Shown one piece after another: positions 10,661 through 22,061 of a stretch of 64,000 bases of DNA (the first letter of the stretch is position 1; every line of letters begins with the position of its first letter). The stretch lies in NCBI GenBank assembly GCA_963920575.1, contig OY986963.1:5060896-5124895 (forward strand). Direction: 5' to 3'. The notes beneath the pieces were generated by a model that was given only the letters and a program-made list of their open reading frames with translations, was not told the origin of the DNA and did not search any database. The DNA comes from Narthecium ossifragum. Taxonomy: Eukaryota; Streptophyta; Magnoliopsida; Dioscoreales; Nartheciaceae. A program made the translations under genes and the position numbers.

Positions 10661-11256
10661 AGGGTGCGGCTATACACACAACACTCTAACTCTCCGCACT
10701 ATAAAAAATATTTTTTGTAAAAATAAAATATAAAAACCCCACTATACCCCTCTCCCTCTCTCCCGATGCCTCACTCCCGGCGATCTCTCTCCCGGCTCCG
10801 GCGGCCTCTCTCTCCCGCGGCCTCTCTTCGGCAACCTCTCTCCGGCGGCCTCTCTCTCTCCTCCGGCCTCTCTCTCGCCTGCACCCTCTCTCTCTCCCAC
10901 GCCTCCCTCCCTCTCTCTCGCTGGCCTCTCTCCCGCGGTCTCTCTCTCCCGGCGACCTCCCTCCCTCTCTCTCCCGTGGCCCCCTCTCTCTCTCTCTCGC
11001 GGCCGGCCGCCCTCCCTCCCTCTCGCGTTCTCTCTCTCCCGCGGCCGGCCAGCCTCCCTCTCTATCGCCTTCTCTCTCCCCCGCAGCCAGCCGGCCTCCA
11101 TCTCCCCCCCCTCTCTCTCACCTTCTCTCTCCCCCGCGGCCGCCGTCCTCCCTCTCTTCCCCCTCTCTCTCTCCTTTTCTCTCCCCCGCGCCCGCCGGCC
11201 TCCCTCTTCCTCCCTCTCTCTCCCATGGCCGGCCGACCTCCCTCTTCCTTCTCTCT

Positions 11257-11295
<39 letters not shown>

Positions 11296-11546
11296 TCTCT
11301 CTCTCCCGCGGCTGGCGACGGCTGCCGTGGTGGAGAGATGGTGGAAGGTCGACAGTGGCTGCCGGCGTGAAGAGGTGGTGGAGGGGCCACCGCCGGGGTG
11401 GATAGGTGATAGAGGGCCGGCAGTGGCTGCCGGAGTGGTGGGGTGGGGGAGGTAGATGGTGAGGGTAGTTTAGAATTTTTGTTTTTTATTTTTACAAAAA
11501 AAATATTTAGTGGAGAGTCTAAAGTGTTGTGCGGATAGCCGCACCC
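10661..11546. mobile_element. Mutator-like non-autonomous element with CT/GC-rich cargo
   Basis: The left end AGGGTGCGGCTATACACACA and the reverse complement of the right end GGGTGCGGCTATCCGCACAA form inverted repeats that extend about 70 bp into ATATTTTTTGTAAAAATAAA. Flanks TTTTTCGTG (10652-10660) and TTCTTTGTG (11547-11555) match at 7 of 9 bases, fitting an aged 9-bp duplication as made by Mutator-like elements. The interior is CT-rich with CGGC blocks and ends in a pure (CT)n run (11261-11292). Long frames on both strands are products of this low complexity and are not called as genes. Confidence 0.7.
11261..11292. repeat. (CT)n microsatellite
   Basis: About 32 bp of uninterrupted CT inside the Mutator-like element. 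Confidence 0.9.
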
Positions 11547-11555
11547 TTCTTTGTG

Positions 11556-12181
11556 TTACTACTATAGATACATGGCCAGTGTGTGAGGTGCACGTACCGG
11601 CGGGTCTTGGTAGAATCTACGAGTGGTCTCGCTCATGGATCTTTGCTTTTGGAACCCTTCCTAATATTTTATGTTCCTTCTTAGCTCTCGTTTGTAATCC
11701 TTACATAGTCTTTGTGCTCCATTAATTAAAAAAGAATGCAAAGAGAAAATTTCCATTGAACTTGGATGAGGTTTGGGATGGAATCCGGCTAATCTCCATA
11801 TGTATGATATCACCTACACCGAATCGATGATTAATTAGCATTTTAAGATAGTTTAGAGCCCACCACATTGCTCACATTACTTGTTTTGACTCGAGAGTCA
11901 CAGACTCAACTACTTAAGACAAGGACAACAACATGGGAGTAGCCAAGGTACTAAATAGGTGCACTTTAAAATTTCTTGATTTACAGTTACTAACGATAAA
12001 ACCCCACAGAAAACGGTTATAAATGGATATTACAACAGAATTTTACAAACTAAATTAAGCAGCTCGATATATATTCTATCAACAAAAGGGGAAACAAAAT
12101 GGATCAAAATATGGAATTTTATCAAGCAATGGCGATGTCACCTCCACGTTTTGGGTAATTGCCGATCTCCTCTGCAATTAA
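11556..12181. other. 3' flank of small membrane protein gene, no other gene seen
   Basis: AT-rich sequence; the part next to 12181 should hold the 3' UTR of the minus-strand gene. Nothing else recognisable. Confidence 0.5.
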
Positions 12182-12547
12182 TCATCTTTCAGGGTCAACT
12201 GATGAGCCAGTTGGGCCAGCAGCCGGCTTCGTCGGCGTCACCGGCGCCGCCGACGAAGCCGGCGTGGAGTTCTTGCTCCACAGACAGAGGAAGTCGAGCC
12301 GCCGGCAGAATTCAGAGGCAAACAGGGAGAGCCATGTAATGACGGGAGTGCCCAAGACAACCAGGCCAATTGGAACCATCCGGAGCTGCTCGTTGGAGGG
12401 GTGGAAAACCAGCGCCCACCAAACCAACATCGCGCCGCCGGCGACGCTCACCAGAAGCAGGAAGGCGGTCGCCGCAGCCGATGCCTTGGTCTCCGCTGCC
12501 GAGCCAACTTTCTGAGCCGCCGGGAGTTTCTGGTGCTCGGAATCCAT
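12182..12547 (-). CDS. small two-pass membrane protein, copy A
   Basis: The 121-residue product has two hydrophobic segments, about residues 23-47 and 57-77, joined by a short loop with NEQLRMVPIGLVVLGTPVI. An Ala/Thr/Pro-rich tail follows. The ATG at 12547 gives MDSEHQKLP; the frame extends upstream to an earlier ATG at 12589 but the shorter start aligns better with copy B (MDFYKK). The paralogue at 15351-15602 shares the NEQLxMVPxGLVxxGTPVI core, which is the best evidence that both are real. The family seems to be an uncharacterised plant transmembrane protein; no catalytic residues are visible and I assign no function. It is intronless. Confidence 0.75.
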   Translation of the reverse strand: MDSEHQKLPAAQKVGSAAETKASAAATAFLLLVSVAGGAMLVWWALVFHPSNEQLRMVPIGLVVLGTPVITWLSLFASEFCRRLDFLCLWSKNSTPASSAAPVTPTKPAAGPTGSSVDPER

Positions 12548-13344
12548 GGAGAAAAACAATGAATCTTTGTTGGGTATCGGATTGGTCACTAAACTAGCTA
12601 AAACTAATTAAGAACTATTTTGCTGGTGATTTGTATTTGTATTTGGATATGGTGATCAACGGGGTGTTTAAGAGAGATGATCGGAAAAAAAACAAAGAGT
12701 GAGGATGAGAAATGTCTTTGAGTTTGCTTTGTTAGGCGTCGGTGTGACGGTGGTGTCTTAGAAATAATGTTTCACAAATTATGCTTTAGAACGACGCTAA
12801 AAAGCACCCAAAAGTTGAACACGGTGAGAAGGACTCTGAATCATCGAGCCCCGTTTGATTCATGTCAAGGGGTCAGGGGTAAAAAAATAAGAATAGCTTA
12901 TGGGGGATAAGGTTAACTTACTTTTGGTGTTTAGTTCAAAAACATGAATAAGTTCGTGGATTAAGTTTGAGATAAGGATAAGAATTATAAATTATATAAA
13001 ATATATAATATTATAATGGTGAGTAAGCGAGTGGGTTAAGATTATAATATTTGAATTAACTATTAAGTTAATTCTAATGTTTGTATGTAAAGTGTATAAA
13101 ATATGTATTATAGTAACTTTTCAACGGCTCTATTTTTGAGTTAGCGTACGCTGGCTGTCGACCTTAGCACCACTCCCATAACCAATTTTGGTTTCAATCA
13201 ATCTCTGAAACACTGGCTAACCCATCTTTCTCTATTCCACTATTAAGTTAAGTTTTCGGTATTTGTACGTTGAATCCTATAAAATTTATACTATTATATT
13301 ATTACATAAAATAGAGTAAAAATATATTATAATAAAGTATAATA
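12548..13344. other. promoter region of copy A and AT-rich intergenic DNA
   Basis: The first few hundred bases should hold the promoter of the minus-strand gene; no clear TATA box is seen. A stretch near 12845-13080 starting GCCCCGTTTGATTCATG looks like one end of a decayed MITE. Confidence 0.35.
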
Positions 13345-13560
13345 TTACCACCCCACCTGTCCTGTTCGACGCCTCCACTGATGAATCCCTCTCCTATCAA
13401 CACCCGCTTATTTACCATCTCCGGCAGACGCCCGCTCCTCCGCCATCGTCGGCAATGATGTATGCTCGTCCTCCACCGGGTCGTATGGCTCGACGGTGTT
13501 GATGGTGTTTTTATCGGCGCTGTGGCCACCAACGACGTAAACGTGACCTCCACCTACAGC
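13345..13560 (-). pseudogene. kelch-repeat (F-box/kelch-type) gene fragment
   Basis: The minus strand reads GGGHVYVVGGHSADKNTINT, then VEPYDPVEDEH and LPTMAEERASAG, the pattern of a kelch blade (VGG, YD, W/H, LP.M...R). A stop at 13408-13410 ends this frame, and another frame continues with DSSVEASNRTGG, which resembles the next kelch step, so a frameshift has occurred. There is no F-box, start codon or flanking exon, so it is a fragment, possibly captured by a transposon. Plant proteins of this kind are E3 ligase substrate adaptors; this copy is not functional. Confidence 0.7.
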
Positions 13561-14503
13561 GGACGCGAAGAAAGATCACGTCACCACATGGCATAGCATG
13601 GTGACGTGGCATGGTCGTACACATTAATGCATCCCCATACGGACCCACTTATATTAATATAATAATATTTTATTTAATATATTATTAAAATAATACAAAA
13701 TAAAATAAATTTTGCATGATGTAGACCAATCATGATATGGCACGTGACATGTGGACCCATTTATATTAATCTTTTATTATTATTATTTAATACAGTACGC
13801 ACATGAAAATGTTTCTACGCGTACAAAATTTTTTATACGCTCATAAAAACGCATATAAAAATGTTTATGGGTTCACAAAAATATTTGCACGTAAAAAAAC
13901 AAACACGTACAAAAAATATTACTACGTACGCAAAAATTTTTATACCCTCATCAAAATATTTGTATGTATTTTTAAAAGCACATCAATAAGTCTAATCGTT
14001 TAAAAACATTTTCCTATGGGTAGTGTATTAAATAATATCAATAACATGTTATTATATAAAAAAATATTAATATAAGTGGTTAGTAAGAGAGAGAAGCTTT
14101 AACCCCCAAAATGATCGTGACTCGTGACTCAAAAGATTAAATTTTTAAATGAGGATAAGTTTATTATTAATATAGCTTAACATAATATGGTCATAACCAT
14201 GTAAAAAATATTAGATTAAAAAAGACCCGGAATAATTAGGGTGCGAAGTGAGGGATGGTGTGGTGTTTTCACCACCATGACGTTAGTAAGGCTGGCTTTT
14301 ACTTGCCGCTGATTTGGCGTGTTATTTGGTGCCACAATTTAGTCTTACAACCGTCAGCAATTGATGGTCGAGAACAGCGGGTGTGATCTTTAGCAGATTC
14401 GGGTTACCGGCATATGCTCGAAATATATATCTTGAGGGCTAGTTTTGTAAAGACAAAGAATATCTGAATCAGCTTCCTTTCTCATATCCAATATATCCAA
14501 TGA
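13561..14503. other. AT-rich intergenic DNA, no gene seen
   Basis: Apart from the short repeat cluster at 13800-13985, I see only AT-rich DNA with many ATATTAAT runs. Confidence 0.5.
13800..13985. repeat. degenerate short repeats with ACGTACAAAAAT-like units
   Basis: Variants of (C)GTACAAAAATATTT / CGCATAAAAATG recur roughly every 20 bp. The units are too diverged to define a period exactly. No coding interpretation is supported. Confidence 0.5.
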
Positions 14504-14692
14504 GGGCGTGTTTGGCAGGGCGACGGAATCATGAAATGAAATGATGAAATGGGATGGAATATGTGGAGTCCGCCGTTCTCATCCGATCATTCCGCTGTTT
14601 GACGGCGGATGCGGATTCCGTTTTACCGACATCCGTGGAATCCACCAAGCCGCGGATACCATCTCGTGGAACCCACGGGACCAAACACGTCC
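14504..14692. mobile_element. PIF/Tourist-like MITE
   Basis: The left end GGGCGTGTTTGG and right end CCAAACACGTCC are inverted repeats, flanked by TGA and TAA, approximating the 3-bp T(A)A duplication of PIF/Harbinger elements. The interior has GGATGCGGATTCCG-type palindromes and no coding capacity. Confidence 0.65.
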
Positions 14693-14695
14693 TAA

Positions 14696-15350
14696 AATAT
14701 TTTAAAATATATTACTTTCCTACGTCCCGGTTTCTCAATTTGCAATGTCCTCCTGCTCAGTAAAATATGCATCCCCCAATCTTATTTTTTTATTTATTAT
14801 TTTATCATCATGTAATTACAGTAAGTAAAATATTTCATACAGTAAATATTTAATTTTCTATAAAATTTTCAATATACTTATAGGTACATATCATACAAAA
14901 TAGAAAATGGTAGCTGTTGGTATTTATCATATGAAAATACATTATTGAAATATATTGTAACGTTTCCTTGAGATATAGTTGACATATATCTTATTCTATT
15001 CCTTATTAAAAATAATATAATGAGTAAGGTAAATGGAATTCATGCTTTTGATAAGAGGCCTTCTCATGTATAATAAACCGTCGACCTCCGATATAATTCA
15101 CTGCTCTAACGTCCTAATTTGTTTGGAAACTAAAACTAGCTACTAAAAACCATAAGAAAAATTGCTGAATGGTTAGTCCATTTAGCTGCCATTTCTACGT
15201 ACAAAACTCAAGCTCACCTGAATCCTTATTCACAAGCCAGCAGAGCCTTTCTCTTCAAAGGATGATCAAGTAAAAGATCATAGCTTCTTGTCACCAATAA
15301 AGCAAACGATCGATCCTAACGTACGTATCCATCAACAAGGCCGGCAGCGC
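14696..15350. other. intergenic / 3' flank of copy B, no other gene seen
   Basis: AT-rich DNA; the last about 200 bp before 15350 should be 3' UTR of the minus-strand gene. Nothing else recognised. Confidence 0.5.
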
Positions 15351-15602
15351 TCAGACATCGGCCAAGAAGAAGGAGAAGCAGACGATGACAGGAGTGCCTA
15401 TCATCACCAGACCAACAGGCACCATCCACAGCTGCTCATTTGCTTTGTGGTACTTTAGAAGCCAGCTTAGAAACAGCACAAGGCCGGCGGCGGTTAACAA
15501 CAGCAGCAATCCAATAGCCCATCTCAGTGTTTTCATCTCTGCAGCAGCTGCAGCATCTTCTCCCCCATCAGAGCTTTCTTCTTCTTTTTTATAGAAATCC
15601 AT
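15351..15602 (-). CDS. small two-pass membrane protein, copy B
   Basis: The 83-residue product begins MDFYKKEEESSDGGEDAAAA, an acidic cytosolic-looking head, then has two membrane spans (about residues 27-48 and 58-80) with NEQLWMVPVGLVMIGTPVIV between and within the second. It matches copy A (12182-12547) in this core and in overall topology but lacks the A/T/P-rich C-terminal tail. Same strand and about 2.8 kb spacing indicate a local tandem duplication followed by divergence. A TATA box sits about 50 bp upstream of the ATG. No function can be assigned. Confidence 0.75.
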   Translation of the reverse strand: MDFYKKEEESSDGGEDAAAAAEMKTLRWAIGLLLLLTAAGLVLFLSWLLKYHKANEQLWMVPVGLVMIGTPVIVCFSFFLADV

Positions 15603-15649
15603 TGTCCATGGAGGAGTCTAATGCAGGAAGCTACCGTCTCTATCTTATC

Positions 15650-15656
15650 TTATATA
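15650..15656 (-). promoter_or_regulatory. TATA box of copy B
   Basis: The minus strand reads CATATATAAGATAAG; TATATAA lies 48 bp upstream of the ATG, leaving a short leader of about 20 nt. Confidence 0.55.
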
Positions 15657-15659
15657 TGT

Positions 15660-16228
15660 TCCATGAGAAACAAAAAATGTGCTAAATCGACTGGTTTTGT
15701 CCAGAGTCTTTGAAGGTGACATAGGAGGAGTCGAATACCCGGGGGGGGCTCATGCCAGGAAGGAACATACTTTTGAAGACTTTGATACATTTACATGCAT
15801 GCACTCTAGCGAAAGGGCGAGAATAGAATTGGATTTAATTCTTAATTACAGTGATTGTTGGAATCCTAACGCTGTTTTTGAATGCCACTAGTCTTAGAAG
15901 CTTAAGCCGAGAGGAATGAGATGTATTTTATTAATATTTGTATTATAGTCTATCCTATTGTCACATCATGACCCATCAATCTAGTGCTCGAGATTTTCTC
16001 TGTTATTATAGTGGGTGGAAAAAAACTATCACTTATCTTATCCCCATCCCATCCCATCCCATCCTCCTCCATGTAATAGCTCCTTACCAGCAAGTTGTCA
16101 AGGTGCACATCACAGCTAAGGAAAGTTGGCTTCCTCGAAAGCGGCTCTTTCAAACCCATGCATGCATCTCTTGACAAAATAAACTTCACTGCTAGTGGGC
16201 ACACACTTCCAGCCACCCCCTTAGGGCA
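15660..16228. other. intergenic, no gene seen
   Basis: A short G8 run (about 15742-15749) and a CATCC-rich stretch (16040-16065) are the only oddities. Confidence 0.45.
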
Positions 16229-16305
16229 GGGGCGTTTGGTTGATGAAATCGTATGATGCATGGGAAGGGGCGTTTGGTTGATGGAATCGTATGATGCATG
16301 GGATT
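16229..16305. repeat. 38-bp tandem duplication of a MITE-like end
   Basis: GGGGCGTTTGGTTGATG... to ...GATGCATGGGA occurs twice in tandem, starting at 16229 and 16267, with one change. GGGGCGTTTGGTTG is typical of plant MITE termini. A matching opposite end is not evident. Confidence 0.7.
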
Positions 16306-16433
16306 ATAAGATGCATATATCAGACGATTAATTTATCAGCAGCTTCACATAAAGTCATCCAATGAACCGAAGACTTCCTCATCTCCTTGGCGGATGGCAA
16401 TACCTCCCTGAATTCTCGAAGTTGAGACTTACA

Positions 16434-16685
16434 AAATCTTCAATGGCAATACTGATAACTCTCAGAATCCGTAAACTGTATAACCAAAGGTTAAATAAGT
16501 ACAGAGGCATGGAAGTGATTGTAAAAAGACAAGCCTGAAGAAGCTTGCTAATCCTCCAAATCTTTAATGGCAATGCCGATACTCTAGTTTCCATAAACCA
16601 TGCAACAAGAAGTTGAAACAGTATGGAGGCACAGAAGCAATTGTAAAAAGACAAGCCCGGAGAAGTTTACCAGTTCTCCAAATCA
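16434..16685. repeat. about 125-bp imperfect tandem duplication
   Basis: Two adjacent units share AATCTT(C/T)AATGGCAAT near the start, and GATTGTAAAAAGACAAGCC and TCTCCAAAT/CCTCCAAAT near the end, with many point differences. It lies about 0.9 kb downstream of the DHHC stop codon. Confidence 0.7.
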
Positions 16686-16689
16686 TATA

Positions 16690-17548
16690 TTCTAGAAGAA
16701 GGAATTGTGATCAGTTCCAGACATTCACAATGTGTAATTGCAGGTTTAAAGCAAATTGTATTCAACATATGGACATAAAGTTACTGATCACCACACTTGC
16801 CGCCCTATGGCATGTCCAAATACAAGTGCACATTTGGCAAGATATATAGATATGCAGATAATAAGCACCCCACACTTCGACAGATTTAGTAATCCTAGTA
16901 TAACTTACCAGCAGACGACAGGAACATGCTGCAACAGCCCTTGCAGCATTAGGGACTTAGGAGGAAGAACATAGAGGAATGGCATCGTCTTTCATGCTTT
17001 TAACAGCTGATAACTCTATCAGGTAGAGTACGTCTAGCAGGTGAAGATACCTGCCACCAATCAACCGAATTTTGCCATGTGATTCTGGGTCTGACAGACA
17101 TTCAGGACTGAAAAAAACATATGTGCGGTAGCAAGCGTGGAAACCAATCAACAGACAGGAAACTAAATCATCTAGAAGCCTGCTTTGGAGGACAGCTGAG
17201 AGATCAAGAATTTTGCCCGGAAAACAATCTTCAATAAGATTCTTCTTCCTATACCTTAAAAGAGTCAATAATAATACGCTTTTGGAACACATTTTCTTTC
17301 TTAGGATGGAATTCTCTGCTGATGCTTCTTAGATTTATCTTCATTGTTCTGATTCCTGTTTTCTAGGAAAGCCCTCGAAAGGTCCCCAGCCATGAGTTTG
17401 AATATGCAGCAGTTTTGCAACCATATAGAAACTCATTATTGTTATTTGTACACAGTCAGGTGGGGTCTCCAAATATCTGTTACCGTAGTCGCATAATTAT
17501 ACAGACATTTTGGAATAAGCACACAAAAAGGCTGAAGCAAACCTTGCC
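16690..17548 (-). other. 3' flank of the DHHC gene
   Basis: No recognisable gene. Sequence immediately below 17549 should be the 3' UTR. An open frame at 16957-17292 has no family features. Confidence 0.45.
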
Positions 17549-20500
17549 CTAAGATTCAATGTCTGATCGTGTTGGGAAATTAAACCCTTGAAGTGCAGGC
17601 ATGGTTTCTAAATCCTCCCTAGAGAACAACGGCAGGAACCACAACAGCTTTTTTGTTCCAAAAACCTTCAACCAATGCAAGTTAATAAGAAAAACTGAAA
17701 GCTATAAACCAACAAATGAGAAGTGAATGAGAACAAGAAACAAAAAAGTGATCATTTGCGCTCACCTGCTCAAAGTTCTTCCTCTTCCCCAAGTCATACC
17801 TCCACACTACTGCTTTCTTCTTCTCATAAACCTGAGTATGGTGTAACTCATTCATCAGAAGGCCAAAAACAGTGCAAACTTATAATTCAGCCAAATGAAG
17901 ATAATATAGCCTTAAGAATAAATAAAAACGGAGTAAATTGAATAAATAAAAATGGAGGAGTAAATTACCTCTATTGTGGTCGTATTGCTTAGCAGAAGAG
18001 ATGTATGCATAACCACAAAACATAGAAGGCTTAGCGCAAACGTCAAATTTAAAACTGCACAAAAAGAAGTCATCAGGTCTACCTTTCATTTTCACAGAGG
18101 AGGTTGGTTAATCGATCTACCAAGGAAAACCATACCAAAAGCAACAAATGTAACAGTGAGATCTCCAGATGAGCTGGAATGGTTCTTGATATCTCCGAAG
18201 AATTTAATCATGCTCGGAAGCAATGCAAGGGTGTCCAGCACCGTCACAAGGAAAGTATAAACCTAAGCAACAAAGTTAACTATTGAATCCAAAATCAATA
18301 GAAAAGCTTAAATGGATTCAAAATTTCAAATAACAACTTTAAAGCCATACAAAAGATCTCCACAAGTCAACTATGCACATTATCTTGGGCAGTATGATCG
18401 AAACTATCCTTAAAATACATATTTGAAATTGACTACAGCTCCAATAGTTTATGAATTTTCCCTTATAGCCTGCAAAATGTAAGGACGTCCTCGCTCTCAT
18501 TTGTAATTCACACTTTTTGCTCGGAATAGAAGACAATTTATACCATTAATCAGACATCCTATGATACCTGATGAATTTATTGAGATTGTATAGGTGAAAC
18601 ATTATATTCGTGATGTCAAATATAAAAGATAATCTAAAATTCAGGACTATCAAAATGAGAAAATAAACTCATACAAAGTGAAAATCATTTTCATTAAGTT
18701 TAACAGCGCTACTGAAGGGTGCCTATTCCTGTACATACCACAACTAGAAATTCAGATCGAAGCGTGATTTATACATGTAATTTCCACATTATAGCACACA
18801 TAAAAAACACCAAATTATACGTACTAGAAAAAGGAGAAAGAACTTGTAGTTGCGAGCTCCAACACAATTAACAACCCATACGCAATGATGATCCATCTTT
18901 AGCACACATTTTTGACCTGAAAAGACCAAAAGATAATGAAGAGACAGCCATAAAGATCAAGCCTTGTCCAGCTATCTAATGCAGCCTTTGCAAGAAAAAT
19001 GATCTTAACTAATTGAATAAACAATTTTGATATACTTGAAGGACCTTAGAAGAAAACATGAAAAAATCCTCTTTATTTTGGCTGACATTCTAGGAGTTAC
19101 GAAAAAGTATAAGAAGTTAGGTACTCAAAGGGGTCTAGCATTAGGATGAAAAAATAATTACATATTCTTCCTTGAGGATAATAATTGCTCTTCATTAAAC
19201 CCCCTTAACATTGTTGTCCCTGGTGCCCTGCATTGAAATGATTAAACTTATATGGCCTTAATTGCTGTGTTTTAAAGCATGGGGACAACACTCAAACTAA
19301 CCCCAACATTGAGGGTCCTTAACCATATACCCAAGAAACCTCACAAGATTTGTTGAACCTGATTAATTTATTTAGTAGATTGTGGCCAAAACTATTACAG
19401 ATGTTTGCACATTAGAAACATGCATCATCCTCACCCTCCTTTTGCTTATTTGTAACTTTTCCTCTCAAAACATCAGGAAGCATTGTGAAAATTTTGCCAA
19501 ATTACACGCATGGTATTCCTCCATTTTCTTCCGCCTTAGATAGTTAGTGTACTTCAAAGAGTAATGGCGAAATGAGCTGAAAGTTTCCAAGACTGAACAT
19601 CATTATGGACTTCCATATTAAGCCATTACAAATTTTACTATGGTAAAAATTTTTTGACAAAGAAAGGGTCAAATATATCAGGACATAGAGGAATAAGCCA
19701 AAAAGCTAAACAAAGGGGTTAAAAATGATAAAAGTCACAAACTACTGGGAGAATAAGAGGACCACCATAGAGAATCAACTAATGGGAAAACAAAAATGAA
19801 CTGATAACTTCTTATACAGTACCATCATTCTCAAAGGAAAAGTTGAGAATCAAACAAATAAAAAGTATAACTACAATAGATGAGTAACAAAGTCAATTCT
19901 ATAACAAAAAGCTTAACTTACATACAGAACAATGATGGCAGCGTGGAGGTTTGCTATTTTGGCAACGACCACAGTAGCCAATAGCCGGCCGTCTTTCCAG
20001 TCCTTCTGCGGAAGACCACTCAGCAGCATCCCCAGTTTCAGGGGCAACATAATCAGACAAAGACACGGAACTGGACATTTCCATATTCTCTTCGTCGGAA
20101 ATAGGCCTCCAATTTTCAGGAACAGTGCCGGGATCACCGAAAACTACCATAAAATAACTCCATATTAACAGCGCAAGCTGCAAGATACGACATATCCTTG
20201 AAGAACTTCAATACTATTCTACACAATTTCAGCGCGCAACCAAATCTCCAAATCCAGTAAACACCAAAAGAAAGTCAATTAGATCCCCCAATCCCAACTG
20301 TATCCGAGTCTTTTAACATGCCAGTCTATTCATATACAACAATTTCCATCTTCTAAAAACTGCCACTTTACGTTAAATCAGGCATAAGCTAGGTATGGAG
20401 ATCAGGATTACCAGGATGTGGGATGGAATAAGGATCAAGAAGGCAAGGGCCGAGTAGATGCCACCGTCTAGGAGGCGGGGGCCCCATGTGACGACGACTA

Positions 20501-20624
20501 CGGAGTAGTAGGAGACGCCGACGATGGCGGCGACCAAGAGGACCATCAGGTACCCCAAGGCACGAAGGCCAGTGCACAGCCGGAAGGGGTTCACGGCGCC
20601 GCAGCACTCAGCTCCTGACCCCAT
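17549..20624 (-). CDS. DHHC-type protein S-acyltransferase, seven exons, complete
   Basis: Exons on the minus strand: 20412-20624, 19922-20177, 18825-18916, 18136-18262, 17969-18054, 17766-17831, 17549-17665; all introns are GT-AG and the phases join to 318 codons. The enzyme transfers palmitate to cysteines of membrane proteins. Residues 1-71 hold two membrane spans, then DPG (86-88), the cysteine-rich domain from [17 protein letters not shown] (138-154) to DHHC (165-168, catalytic C168), two more spans, and TTIE (255-258), the TTxE motif. Four spans, size and order match the plant PAT13/14-like group. The start at 20624 ([10 protein letters not shown]) follows a GC-rich leader. The second intron is the longest, about 1 kb. 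No defect is visible. Family assignment is firm; localisation (Golgi, vacuole or plasma membrane) is not visible. Confidence 0.93.
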
Positions 20625-21809
20625 CACCTCGTGGCGGGGTTGCTGGTGAGCTCTGGACCTAATAGTAATAGGTCGGTCGAGCCCGAAGCCGAGCGGGTCT
20701 CGGCGCGTCCGGGCTGGGAACAGCCGCTTCAAGATCTCCGGGGCGGCCAGCTTCTCCAGCTAAAAGCGGTCCCCTTTGGCTATTCCCGGCGACCGCGCGG
20801 CGACGACGGATTGGGGAGTCGGGTTTGGTTTGAGTCGGGTCAAAGACTCGAAGTAGCCGGTCCTTTTGCCATGTTCCCAAATCTTTACTATTGTTGCTGT
20901 TGTTACTTTTTTTTTTTCAAAAAATTTTCTTTGGAACTTTAGTTGAGGAAATCTTCTAGTTGTTGGTCTCCTCCAGAATCCAGATGCAAGTATTCTTATA
21001 CACGTCTATAATATGTTTATTTATATAGATAATTCAGTAATTGTCCTCTGGGTATTTTAGTAACTATAATTATGTGGAAAATTTTGTGTGAATAATCGTC
21101 AAGTTATTTACGATTGGCCAATAAACTATTTTGATAAGAGCATAATACTTTACATGCACTCTTAACAGGATGTAGGCAGCCCTTACTTGGGTGATCATGT
21201 GTGCGTACGGTTATGGGCCGAAAAAGAGGCTGAGCCTTTTTGGACTCTATCCCAGTTCAAGAATTGGCCCAAGTTTTGAAGCCCAAGATATCATCTCTTA
21301 ATCTATTTTGCACGCTTTTACCGATATTGAGCTTTGTTTTGCGGCGAAATGTTCAACTGCCCTATTTAAGTTCTTGATATTCTCTGGTATTTCATTTCTA
21401 GCATGACAACTAGCATACGAGCACCCTCATTAGGTCTTTTTGCATGCTAACCAAAGCCTTGGGTCTTTCTTTCGGGCTTGGTTTTCTAGTGCAACCAGGT
21501 TTTTAAAATCAAAATCTTGTTATTTACCTATTGGTTAAAAAATAGTTTAGTACCCTTTACTGTATGCCAAAAGTCAAACTGATCCCTCAAATTTAAAAGT
21601 GGAATATCAGGTCCTCCAATTTACAAAAACATACAAAATTAGTCCTCTGTCGAAACACCATTACCAACATTTGATGGCAAGACGGTCACGTAGGTTAGTG
21701 ACCTGATTTTAACTAAATTTTGCCCAAGTATTTGCGCCATTAGCCTTGATAATATACTCAACTAATTAAAAAAAACTTAAGTTTTTTGATTAAATGGTTA
21801 GAATTAACA
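20625..21809. other. DHHC promoter region and repeat remnants
   Basis: The first about 250 bp upstream of the DHHC gene are GC-rich with no clear TATA box. From about 21480 the sequence resembles decayed repeat DNA, ending AATTAACA just before a retrotransposon primer-binding site, so part of it may be an LTR remnant. Confidence 0.4.
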
Positions 21810-21821
21810 TGGTATCAGAGC
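21810..21821 (+). other. retrotransposon primer-binding site remnant (initiator tRNA-Met)
   Basis: TGGTATCAGAGC is the usual copia primer-binding site complementary to the tRNA-iMet 3' end. It follows AATTAACA, a fitting LTR end. No polyprotein follows, so only the 5' end of a copia element remains. Confidence 0.65.
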
Positions 21822-22061
21822 TTAGCTTGAAAGTTCTGAATTTAGTAGATATCTATTGTGATCTTTAAAGTCATCGTGGATGTGGTTGATAAGTTAGACG
21901 AGGTATTTGGATTGTTTTCAAATAATTGTGTATTCATATTCATTAAAAGGTAAAATATGTACCGTGTAAGCATTCCATCAACATCATGTGTTGTTAACAA
22001 ATTAGATGAGGGAATCATATTTCTTAACAAAATCGGATGATTTTATTTCATATGACCATAT

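Noticed and set aside
10742..11455. Long Pro/Leu/Ser-rich and Arg/Glu-rich frames on both strands
   Set aside because: They arise from CT/GA low complexity inside a Mutator-like element; no domain or homologue-like pattern.
16957..17292. 111-codon minus-strand frame downstream of the DHHC gene
   Set aside because: No start context, no domain, and it lies where the 3' UTR or flank is expected.
21810..21821. Part of a tRNA gene
   Set aside because: Only the 12-nt primer-binding complement is present, with no cloverleaf around it.
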